Assembly (NCBI GenBank): GCA_910577325.1
Contig: CAJTMR010000032.1
Span: forward strand, 1 to 33,269
From: an uncultured Parabacteroides sp.
GTDB taxonomy: Bacteria; Bacteroidota; Bacteroidia; Bacteroidales; Tannerellaceae
Length of the DNA: 33,269 nucleotides
Direction: 5' to 3'
Shown here: positions 1-7,099 of the stretch, piece after piece
How the letters are laid out: each line of letters starts with the position of its first letter
How positions within the stretch are numbered: position 1 is the stretch's first letter
Notes under the pieces: model-generated
What the model was told of the DNA's origin: nothing
The model's database searches: none
What the model saw: only the letters and a program-made list of their open reading frames with translations
Made by a program: the position numbers and the translations under genes

Positions 1-692
1 CTTTTGTTACCTTTGCACATGAAGCCCACCACAAAGCGATTTCTTCGTTTTTTTGTTACTATTTTGTTACCCTATATTAGTGATAGGTGGGCTTTTAATT
101 TGATAATCAGGTTTATATAGTGTTATATGTATAATATGTGGCAGAACATATTCAATAGCTATCAGTTGTGGAAGAAAAGAAAAAATGAGATGGAATAGCA
201 AATGTAAGATTTTGGTATTTGGTTTTTTGTGTTTGTATTGTGCCGTTTGTTTTCTTTGAGTATTGATTTCAAAACTCTATTCTAAAAGAAACCACAACTG
301 TTTCAACTCTGGCTTCCGGATATTTGCTTTTATAATATGCTGTGAAGTCATAATACAATTTCTGCATCGTTTACGGCAATCCGTTTGTCTGCACTGTAGA
401 TGAAATAGTGGGATTCTTCTTTCTTTCTTTATTTATTTTCATCATCACTACAACTTATAAAGCTGAATATACAAAGGGATAATAAAAGTTTTCCAGAAAG
501 ATTTCTTGTTTTCATAATGCGTATGATTGTTTTTTATATTCTTTATTCCAATCTTTTGCTTGAAACAAACTTACTCAAGTTTACGTTAGGTTCGTAAACT
601 TGAGTAAGATTTTGCATGATATCGCTTGAGAATGAATTCCAAGTCATTCCCTTCCCCTTATGGAACTTTATTGCTTCAGTCTCAGGGACGGT
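1..692. other. Gene-poor region at left edge, possible element debris
   Basis: There is no ORF of convincing length here. The stretch is AT-rich. It holds three direct copies of TTTTGTTAC at 2-10, 51-59 and 62-70, a wide inverted repeat (GCCCACC near 24-30, GGTGGGC near 86-92), two tiny minus-strand ORFs in one frame (371-445 and 269-367), and a perfect 16-bp hairpin at 570-608 downstream of proS. A TACCTTTG box at 8-15 fits the Bacteroidetes -7 consensus on the plus strand. The cluster of repeats could be the remnant of an integrase or element end, but nothing in the sequence proves this. Confidence 0.5.
570..608 (-). terminator. Perfect 16-bp hairpin downstream of proS
   Basis: CTTACTCAAGTTTACG at 570-585 is the exact reverse complement of 593-608, with a 7-base loop. 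It lies about 85 bases past the proS stop codon on the minus strand and is followed there by a short T-rich stretch (TTTGTTT). It is probably the proS terminator, although the stem is less GC-rich and the T-run weaker than in a classical intrinsic terminator. Confidence 0.5.
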
Positions 693-2174
693 TTAGTAAG
701 CTCGTGCGAACAATACGCGCTGTGCGGAAGGTTTGCCGGTCACCATGCACTTGCCCGGAGTCTTGTCGCCCTCCAGCGGAATGCAGCGGATGGTGGCTTT
801 CGTTTCGTTCTTCACCTGTTCTTCCGTTTCGGGAGTTCCGTCCCAGTGAGCCATGATGAAGTAGCCCTCTTCGATCTTTTCCTTGAACTCTTCGTAGGTG
901 TCGACAGTAATAGTCTTTTCCGTGCGGTGGTCGACTGCTTTCCGGAAGATGTTCTTCTGGATTTCTTCCAGCAGGTTCTGGACGTATGTTTCGATGTTGT
1001 CGCAAGTCACGGTTTCTTTTTCCAGCGTATCGCGGCGCATCACTTCGATTGTGTTGTTTTCCAAATCGCGTCCGCCCATAGCCAGACGTACGGGAACGCC
1101 TTTCAGTTCGTATTCGGCGAACTTCCATCCCGGCTTCTTGTTGTCGGCATCGTCGAATTTGACGGATATGCCCAACGCTTTCAGCTTGGCAACGATGCCG
1201 TTTACCTTTTCGCTGATCTGTGCCAACTGTTCTTCGCTGCGGTAGATCGGGATGATTACCACCTGGATAGGAGCGAGGTGAGGAGGCAGAACCAAGCCGT
1301 TGTCATCGGAATGGGACATGATCAGGGCGCCGATCAGACGGGTTGAAACCCCCCATGAAGTTGCCCAGGCGTAGTCGCTCTTTCCGTTCTTGTCGATAAA
1401 GGTAACGTCGAATGCCTTGCCGAAGTTCTGTCCCAAGAAGTGGGAAGTTCCGGCTTGCAGCGCTTTTCCGTCCTGCATCATCGCTTCGATCGTATAGGTG
1501 TCCAATGCACCTGCGAAACGTTCGCTTGCCGACTTGACTCCTTTGATGACCGGCATCGCCATATAGTTTTCGGCAAAGTCGGCATAGACTCCCTGCATTT
1601 TCTTTGCTTCGATTTCGGCTTCTTCGCGTGTCGCGTGGGCGGTATGTCCTTCCTGCCACAGGAATTCTGCGGTACGGAGGAAGAGGCGGGTACGCATTTC
1701 CCAACGCATCACGTTTGCCCATTGGTTGCAAAGAATAGGCAGGTCGCGGTAAGACTGTATCCAGTTACGATAGGTGTTCCAGATAATTGTCTCGGATGTC
1801 GGACGGATAATCAGTTCTTCTTCCAGCTTGGCGGCCGGGTCGACTACGACACCGCTGCCGTCGTGGTTTGTTTTCAGACGGTAATGTGTTACGACGGCAC
1901 ATTCTTTGGCGAAGCCTTCCACATGTTCGGCTTCCTTGCTCAGGAATGATTTCGGGATCAGCAAGGGGAAGTAAGCATTTACGTGGCCTGTTTCCTTGAA
2001 CATATCGTCGAGGATACGTTGCATCTTTTCCCAAATTGCATATCCGTAAGGCTTGATCACCATACAGCCGCGTACTGCAGAATTTTCTGCCAGATCCGCT
2101 TTGATTACCAGATCCTGGTACCACTGCGAGTAGTTCACACTTCTCGGAGTCAGTTCTTTCAGCTCTTTTGCCAT
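693..2174 (-). CDS. proS: Prolyl-tRNA synthetase, short archaeal/eukaryote-like type
   Basis: This cytoplasmic class II aminoacyl-tRNA synthetase charges tRNA-Pro with proline using ATP. The 493-residue protein shows RPTSET at about 124-129, class II motif 2 around residues 155-178 (RWEMRTR... FLWQEGHTAHA) and motif 3 near 273-285 (SWGVSTRLIGAL). An anticodon-binding domain follows from about 300, then a C-terminal domain ending in the tyrosine typical of this ProRS type (...FARAY). The insertion editing domain of the E. coli-type enzyme is absent and the length fits the short type. A TAACTTTG promoter box lies 50 bases upstream. It appears monocistronic, with the GNAT gene upstream transcribed from its own promoter. 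Confidence 0.97.
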   Translation of the reverse strand: MAKELKELTPRSVNYSQWYQDLVIKADLAENSAVRGCMVIKPYGYAIWEKMQRILDDMFKETGHVNAYFPLLIPKSFLSKEAEHVEGFAKECAVVTHYRLKTNHDGSGVVVDPAAKLEEELIIRPTSETIIWNTYRNWIQSYRDLPILCNQWANVMRWEMRTRLFLRTAEFLWQEGHTAHATREEAEIEAKKMQGVYADFAENYMAMPVIKGVKSASERFAGALDTYTIEAMMQDGKALQAGTSHFLGQNFGKAFDVTFIDKNGKSDYAWATSWGVSTRLIGALIMSHSDDNGLVLPPHLAPIQVVIIPIYRSEEQLAQISEKVNGIVAKLKALGISVKFDDADNKKPGWKFAEYELKGVPVRLAMGGRDLENNTIEVMRRDTLEKETVTCDNIETYVQNLLEEIQKNIFRKAVDHRTEKTITVDTYEEFKEKIEEGYFIMAHWDGTPETEEQVKNETKATIRCIPLEGDKTPGKCMVTGKPSAQRVLFARAY

Positions 2175-2223
2175 TTCCTTAAATTCTATATGTTTTTTCT
2201 TATTGATTCCAAAATATTAGCTG

Positions 2224-2231
2224 CAAAGTTA
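2224..2231 (-). promoter_or_regulatory. Predicted -7 box for proS
   Basis: The minus strand reads TAACTTTG, an exact match to the Bacteroidetes -7 consensus TAnnTTTG. It would start a transcript about 40-45 bases before the proS start codon. No clear -33 TTTG is visible at the usual spacing. Confidence 0.55.
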
Positions 2232-2270
2232 GGTATAAAAAGTGAGATATGGAAAAGTAAGGTTTTGCTT

Positions 2271-2786
2271 TTACGGTTGGAGGGCTTTTGTTATTGGGTC
2301 AGGGGCCAGCAGGAGTTCATAGTCAATGACATCCAGCCAGCGGTCGAATTTTAAGCCGACCTTTTTGAAACGGGAAACTTGCTTGAACCCAAGCCTTTCA
2401 TGCAAGATGTTGCTGGCTTCGTTTCCTTCCGTGATACATGCGATCAAGGCCCGGTAACCCTTTTCGCGACATGCTTCGATCAGTTTTTGCATCAGGAGCG
2501 TTCCGATTCCTTTTCTGGTATATCCGGAAGACAGGTAAACAGTCGTTTCCAGCGTATAGCAGTAAGCGGAACGCTCTTTCCACGTATGGGCATAGCAATA
2601 TCCGGCGATTTCCTTGTCCTCCTCGTAGACGAAATAAGGAAAGCGGGAAGATATTTCGGTAATCCGGGCACGCATCTCCTCTTCTCGTACCGGCTCCGTG
2701 TCGAAAGTCGCCACGCTGTGCAGTACATATTCGTTGTAAATATCCGTGATTGCCTTCGCATCCTGGGGCTTCACTCGTCTGATCAT
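2271..2786 (-). CDS. GNAT N-acetyltransferase, phosphinothricin acetyltransferase-like
   Basis: This 171-residue single-domain acetyltransferase of the GNAT fold resembles the Pat/MnaT (YncA) group. Members of that group acetylate phosphinothricin, methionine sulfoximine or free amino acids using acetyl-CoA. The N-terminus (IRRVKPQDAKAITDIYNEYV) and the acetyl-CoA loop RKGIGT at residues 91-96 are characteristic, as is the late N-x-x-S/A..L..E..GF segment (EASNILHERLGFKQVSRF). The actual substrate cannot be read from the sequence. It is transcribed away from the DUF695-like gene from back-to-back promoters, with a TATTTTTG box on the minus strand at 2813-2820 and a leader of about 20 bases. 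Confidence 0.85.
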   Translation of the reverse strand: MIRRVKPQDAKAITDIYNEYVLHSVATFDTEPVREEEMRARITEISSRFPYFVYEEDKEIAGYCYAHTWKERSAYCYTLETTVYLSSGYTRKGIGTLLMQKLIEACREKGYRALIACITEGNEASNILHERLGFKQVSRFKKVGLKFDRWLDVIDYELLLAPDPITKALQP

Positions 2787-2812
2787 ATCTCTTTTATCTT
2801 GTATTCTTGCCG

Positions 2813-2852
2813 CAAAAATAGTGTATCGGTAGGAAAATAATCCCTATTTTTG
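2813..2852. promoter_or_regulatory. Back-to-back -7 boxes of divergent promoters
   Basis: The minus strand has TATTTTTG at 2813-2820, driving the GNAT gene. The plus strand has TATTTTTG at 2845-2852, driving the DUF695-like gene. Both match TAnnTTTG exactly. Only 24 bases separate them, so their -33 regions must overlap and the two promoters probably compete for polymerase. Confidence 0.6.
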
Positions 2853-2872
2853 TGGAATAATTGATATTGATT

Positions 2873-3310
2873 ATGAGATTAAGCAACGAATGGTTTACAG
2901 CTCTTTCTGAGAATGAATCCGGACAACTGATCACCGTTTCCGGTCGTGATGAATTAACTGAATTTGTCCGGTCTGGCAAGTTCAAGGAGCGGGTGGAAAT
3001 CACCTGGAAATATGAAAGTGACGACAATGGGATGCCTGCCGAAACGCTTGCCGAAAAGATGGAGGAGGTGCAGGAAGCCTTGCGTAAGGCGATGGAAAAG
3101 GACAAACTCTCGATCCTGACCGGCGTCTACACCGGAGGCGGAGAGAGGATCTGGGTCTATTATACCCGTACCGTCCGTGTCTTTGGTGAACGTTTGAACG
3201 AAGCTTTGGCTCCGTTTGAAATGTTGCCGCTATCTATATATACGGAGGTGGATACCGAATGGGAGGAATATTTGGACATGTACGAGATGAAAGAATGGGC
3301 CGTAGAATGA
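2873..3310 (+). CDS. Small cytoplasmic protein, DUF695-like
   Basis: The protein has 145 residues from the ATG at 2873. An upstream TTG-type start in the same frame is less likely because it would fall nearly on the predicted transcription start. It has no signal peptide or membrane segment and is acidic. It shows the pattern I associate with DUF695: a W-K/Y segment followed by GMP and a helix, then a VYTGGGER-WVYYT segment at roughly residues 85-100, and a C-terminal D..W..YL motif. The function of this family is unknown and the assignment rests on pattern memory only. It stands alone between a divergent GNAT gene and a downstream gene with its own promoter boxes. Confidence 0.75.
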   Translation: MRLSNEWFTALSENESGQLITVSGRDELTEFVRSGKFKERVEITWKYESDDNGMPAETLAEKMEEVQEALRKAMEKDKLSILTGVYTGGGERIWVYYTRTVRVFGERLNEALAPFEMLPLSIYTEVDTEWEEYLDMYEMKEWAVE

Positions 3311-3348
3311 TGTCTCGCCCGTCATGTATGTTGAAAAAATGCTTTATA

Positions 3349-3382
3349 TATATTTGTGACGTTTGATTAAAATGTATATTTG
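3349..3382 (+). promoter_or_regulatory. Two candidate -7 boxes before the DUF4434 gene
   Basis: TATATTTG occurs at 3349-3356 and again at 3375-3382. Both match TAnnTTTG. The first would give a leader of about 26 bases. The second would start transcription at or next to the ATG at 3389, giving a nearly leaderless mRNA, so the first is preferred. Confidence 0.45.
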
Positions 3383-3388
3383 ATTACC

Positions 3389-4489
3389 ATGAAGAATCAT
3401 AACAGGAGGGATTTTATCAAGCAAGTTTCAGCAACCGGGGCTGTTCTGGCTACCGGAGCATTTGCTTCGTGTACGGAAAAAGCTTCGGCAAGCTGTTCGG
3501 AAGCCGGTACGGACGAGAATATCCGGAGTAAACTAATTATCCCGAAGGCGCAAGGACTGAAAATATCCGGGACTTTTTTGGATGAGATATCCCATGATAT
3601 CCCGCATCAGAATTGGGGTGAAAAGGAATGGGACCGGGATTTTGCTTATATGAAAGCGATCGGGATCGATACGGTGATCGTGATCCGGAGCGGTTATCGC
3701 AAGTTCATCACCTACCCTTCGGAATACCTGATGAAGACATTCGGTTGCTATATGCCTTCGGTCGATCTGATTGACATGTACCTGCGTCTGTCGGACAAAT
3801 ACGGGATGAAATTCTTTTTCGGATTATACGATTCCGGTAAATATTGGGACACGGGCGACCTGACCTGGGAAATCGAATCCAATAAATATGTAATCGAGGA
3901 AGTCTGGAAGAAATACGGGCATCATAAAAGTTTCCAGGGGTGGTATCTTTGTCAGGAGATCAGTCGCGCGACCAAGGGGGCGATCACGGCGTTCAGTAGT
4001 TTGGGCAAGCAGTGCAAGGAGGTTTCAGGCGGCCTGCCGACTCTTATCTCTCCGTGGATCGACGGGAAGAAAGCGGTCGCTGCCGCCGGAGGCGACCTGA
4101 CAAAGGCCGAAGCCGTCTCTGTGGAACAGCATGAAAGGGAATGGTCTGAAATATTTGACGGGATCAAAGGAAATGTGGATGCCTGCGCTTTTCAGGACGG
4201 CCATATTGATTATGATGAACTGGACGCTTTTTTCAGTGTCAATAAGAAGATGGCGGATAAGTACGGTATCGAGTGCTGGACGAATGCCGAATCATTCGAC
4301 CGTGACATGCCGATCAAGTTCCTTCCGATCAAGTTCGATAAACTGCGCATGAAACTCGAGGCGGCCGCCCGGCAGAAGTACGATAAGGCGATTACCTTCG
4401 AGTTCTCCCATTTCATGAGTCCCCAGTCAGCCTATCTGCAGGCAGGACATCTGTATGAGCGCTATAAGGAGTATTTTGAAATCGAATAA
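3389..4489 (+). CDS. Exported DUF4434-type lipoprotein, TIM-barrel hydrolase-like
   Basis: The protein has 366 residues from the ATG at 3389; a TTG nine bases upstream lies within a promoter-like box. The N-terminus carries a twin-arginine motif (NRRDFIK, arginines 6-7), a hydrophobic stretch and a lipobox ending at Cys28 (AFASC). It is therefore predicted to be exported folded by the Tat pathway and lipidated. The remainder (ISGTFLDEISHDIPHQNWGEKEWDRD, IGIDTVIVIRSGYRK, WYLCQEIS, FQDGHIDYDEL) resembles the DUF4434 family, which has a glycoside-hydrolase-like (beta/alpha)8 barrel and unproven activity. The conserved acidic residues in WYLCQE and FQDG are candidate active-site residues by inference. 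It is monocistronic and convergent with thrC. Confidence 0.8.
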   Translation: MKNHNRRDFIKQVSATGAVLATGAFASCTEKASASCSEAGTDENIRSKLIIPKAQGLKISGTFLDEISHDIPHQNWGEKEWDRDFAYMKAIGIDTVIVIRSGYRKFITYPSEYLMKTFGCYMPSVDLIDMYLRLSDKYGMKFFFGLYDSGKYWDTGDLTWEIESNKYVIEEVWKKYGHHKSFQGWYLCQEISRATKGAITAFSSLGKQCKEVSGGLPTLISPWIDGKKAVAAAGGDLTKAEAVSVEQHEREWSEIFDGIKGNVDACAFQDGHIDYDELDAFFSVNKKMADKYGIECWTNAESFDRDMPIKFLPIKFDKLRMKLEAAARQKYDKAITFEFSHFMSPQSAYLQAGHLYERYKEYFEIE

Positions 4490-4537
4490 AGACCGGTCGG
4501 CCATTGGTGGAAATCGAACAGATGATTGCAAAAAGTA

Positions 4538-4576
4538 GCACGAAGACATGGACATCCTGCCTTCATGTCTTCGTGC
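4538..4576 (-). terminator. Terminator of the threonine operon
   Basis: A 13-bp perfect inverted repeat, GCACGAAGACATG at 4538-4550 and CATGTCTTCGTGC at 4564-4576, has a 13-base loop. On the minus strand it is followed by TACTTTTTGC, a usable T-run, 8 bases past the thrC stop. It lies between convergent genes and may also stop transcripts from the DUF4434 gene. Confidence 0.75.
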
Positions 4577-4583
4577 AGGTTGT

Positions 4584-5897
4584 TTATTGTGCTAACAGGT
4601 AGCTTTTGAATGTTCCGAAGTCTTTTTTCATCCCGATACTCTGCTTTTCCCCTTGCATGAAAGCTTTCAGCTTGGCGGGGATTCCGATGTCGGTATCCAA
4701 TATCTTGTCTACGGTTTCTTTGAACTTGGCCGGGTGGGCGGTTTCGAGGAACAGGCCGGTTTCTTCCGGGGCCAGTTTGTTCTCGATTAAAGCCTGGTAG
4801 CCGCAAGCGCCGTGCGGGTCTAACACGTAGCCCGTTTCGTTATAGACCTGTTTCATGGTGGCCTCGATCTCTTCGTCCGTGAAACGGCAAGCACTGATCA
4901 GTTGGCTGATTTCCGCATGCTGATCGCCATTCTTGCCATACAAGTCCAAGATGCGGGCGAAATTGCTCGGATCGCCGACATCCATTGCATTGGCGATCGT
5001 CGCGACGGAAGGACGCGGAGTGTAAACACCTGTGCGCAGGTATTCCAGAAAAACGTCATTGCGGTTGTTGGCAGCCACGAAACGTTTGATCGGCAGTCCC
5101 ATTCGGTGGGCGAACAATCCCGCCGTGATATTGCCGAAGTTGCCGCTGGGGACGGATACGACCAGTTCGTCCGCTTTGCCCGCTTTATCCAATTGTGCAT
5201 ACGCGTTGAAGTAGTAGAAAGATTGCGGCAGGAAACGTGCCACGTTGATGGAGTTGGCGGATGTCAGCGTTATATGGCGGTTCAACTCTTTGTCCATGAA
5301 GGCGGACTTGACCAATGCCTGGCAGTCGTCGAACGTACCGTCTACTTCCAGTGCCGTGATGTTTTGCCCAAGCGTGGTGAACTGGCATTCTTGGATCGGG
5401 CTTACCTTCCCTTTCGGATAGAGTACGTACACGCGAATGCCCGGTACGCCGAGAAAGCCGTTAGCGACGGCACTTCCTGTATCTCCGGAAGTGGCTACCA
5501 ATACGTTCACCTGCTTCAAACCCTTTTTCTTGATGAAATAGCCTGACAGGCGTGCCATGAAACGTCCCCCGACATCCTTAAAAGCCAATGTCGGGCCGTG
5601 GAAAAGTTCAAGGCTGTAGATGTTGTCGCGTACGGGGACGACCGGTGTATCGAATGACAACGTGTCCCGGACGATTGCGTCGAGCATTTCCGGTTCTATA
5701 TCTTCCCCGAAAAAGGCTTGTGCGACCATACAGGCGATTTCATGGAATGATTTGTCTTTGAGCCTGGAAATTAACTCCTTGTCCAATGGCCGGATGTATT
5801 CCGGCATATATAAACCTTTGTCACCGGCAAGACCTTTGATGACGGCTTCTTCCAGCGAGGCGAGCGGAGCTTGTTTGTTCGTGCTGTAATATTTCAT
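4584..5897 (-). CDS. thrC: Threonine synthase
   Basis: This PLP enzyme converts O-phosphohomoserine to threonine, the last step of the pathway. The 437-residue protein has the N-terminal segment of the family (YYSTNKQAPLASLEEAV...GLYMPE). The PLP-binding motif HGPTLAFKDVGGRF has the Schiff-base lysine at about residue 107. The TSGDTGSAVANGF loop and the SVPSGNFGNITAG phosphate-binding loop are also present. The length is normal. It is the last gene of the operon: its ATG overlaps the stop of the ApgM-type gene in an ATGA, indicating translational coupling. A strong hairpin follows its stop codon. Confidence 0.97.
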   Translation of the reverse strand: MKYYSTNKQAPLASLEEAVIKGLAGDKGLYMPEYIRPLDKELISRLKDKSFHEIACMVAQAFFGEDIEPEMLDAIVRDTLSFDTPVVPVRDNIYSLELFHGPTLAFKDVGGRFMARLSGYFIKKKGLKQVNVLVATSGDTGSAVANGFLGVPGIRVYVLYPKGKVSPIQECQFTTLGQNITALEVDGTFDDCQALVKSAFMDKELNRHITLTSANSINVARFLPQSFYYFNAYAQLDKAGKADELVVSVPSGNFGNITAGLFAHRMGLPIKRFVAANNRNDVFLEYLRTGVYTPRPSVATIANAMDVGDPSNFARILDLYGKNGDQHAEISQLISACRFTDEEIEATMKQVYNETGYVLDPHGACGYQALIENKLAPEETGLFLETAHPAKFKETVDKILDTDIGIPAKLKAFMQGEKQSIGMKKDFGTFKSYLLAQ

Positions 5898-7096
5898 ACT
5901 AATTTTTTTATAAATTCGTCTTTCTCTAATATGCCGTATTTCCCTTCCAGCACGGAGAACTCGTCGAAACGCTTCACGCTGTCAGGCTCCTGTCCCGGCC
6001 TGTAGATCAGGAATGGGACGGGAACGTCCGTATGCGTGCGGATGGCGCAAGGAGTCGGATGATCGGGCAGGACGGCGATTGCCACCGGTTCATCCCATTT
6101 CTGCAACTCTTCGAAGATGATGCCGATGGCTCGTTTGTCCAAGTTCTCGATGGTTCGGACTTTCAGCCCGACATCCCCTTCGTGTCCGGCTTCATCGCTG
6201 GCTTCGACGTGAAGATAGACAAAGTCGTTTGTCTTCAAAGCATCGAGGGCGGCGTGCGCCTTCCCTTCGTAGTTCGTGTCGTAGAGCCCGGTGGCTCCTT
6301 GCACGTCGATTACCTTCAAGCCGGCATAAACGCCTATGCCCCGTATCAGGTCGACCGCCGAGATGACGGAACCCTGCTTGATGCCATACATCTCCTGCAT
6401 GGTTCGCATGGCCGGACGATATCCCGGCGACCAGGGCCATATACTGTTTGCCGGGTCTTTCCCTGCTGCGATGCGCCGGAGGTTGACGGGGTGGTTTTTC
6501 AATATCTCCTGCGATTTCAGGATCAAGTCGTCCAGTAGCTCGGCCGTCTCCTGTGCTTCGGGAACTTCCGGTTTGATCATCAAGGGACGGAAGGGATGTA
6601 GAGGTACATCATGTGGGGGAGTGCAATCCAGGCGTTTGTCACCTCCTTTCACCACTAACAGATGGCGGTAAGACACGCCGGTATAGAACTGTATACGGTC
6701 GGAACCCAATTTTTCATTCAGAAAGCGGATCAGTTCGTCTGCCTCCTCCGTGGTGATATGGCCGGATGAATGGTTCTTCAGGATATCGCCCTCCACGCAA
6801 ACAAGGTTGCAGCGCATGGCCATTTCGCCCGGTTTCAGGTCATACCCGATACTGGCGGCTTCCAGCACCCCCCGTCCTTCGTAGACGGTCGGGAGGTCGT
6901 AGCCCAGTACGGCCATGTTCGCCACTTCGCTTCCCGGATGGAAACCGTCGGCAACGGTCTTCATCCGCCCGGTGACGCCCAGTCCGGCCAGTTTGTCCAT
7001 ATAGGGAGTGTCCGCATACTGCATCGGCGTCTGGCCGCCCAAAGCCTCTATTGGCTCGTCGGCCATGCCATCTCCCAAGATGATGATGCTTTTCAT
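5894..7096 (-). CDS. apgM: ApgM-type phosphoglycerate mutase homolog, probable homoserine kinase
   Basis: The 400-residue protein belongs to the alkaline-phosphatase superfamily in the archaeal-type cofactor-independent phosphoglycerate mutase branch. Visible motifs are the metal-binding start IIILGDGMADEP, the nucleophile-serine motif HPGSEVANMAVLGYD (Ser56), the ASDEAGHEGD metal site and LPDHPTPCAIRTHT near the C-terminus. It is usually annotated as a phosphoglycerate mutase. Here it lies exactly where thrB should be, 3 bases after thrA and overlapping thrC by 4 bases, and no GHMP-family homoserine kinase is present. From my memory of Bacteroidetes genomes, this gene is thought to supply homoserine kinase activity (sometimes called ThrB2). 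That role is inference from context, not readable from residues. Confidence 0.88.
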   Translation of the reverse strand: MKSIIILGDGMADEPIEALGGQTPMQYADTPYMDKLAGLGVTGRMKTVADGFHPGSEVANMAVLGYDLPTVYEGRGVLEAASIGYDLKPGEMAMRCNLVCVEGDILKNHSSGHITTEEADELIRFLNEKLGSDRIQFYTGVSYRHLLVVKGGDKRLDCTPPHDVPLHPFRPLMIKPEVPEAQETAELLDDLILKSQEILKNHPVNLRRIAAGKDPANSIWPWSPGYRPAMRTMQEMYGIKQGSVISAVDLIRGIGVYAGLKVIDVQGATGLYDTNYEGKAHAALDALKTNDFVYLHVEASDEAGHEGDVGLKVRTIENLDKRAIGIIFEELQKWDEPVAIAVLPDHPTPCAIRTHTDVPVPFLIYRPGQEPDSVKRFDEFSVLEGKYGILEKDEFIKKLV

Positions 7097-7099
7097 GAT

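Noticed and set aside
660..1346. 228-codon plus-strand ORF inside proS
   Set aside because: It is antisense to a full-length, motif-complete prolyl-tRNA synthetase; its composition is that of a complement frame.
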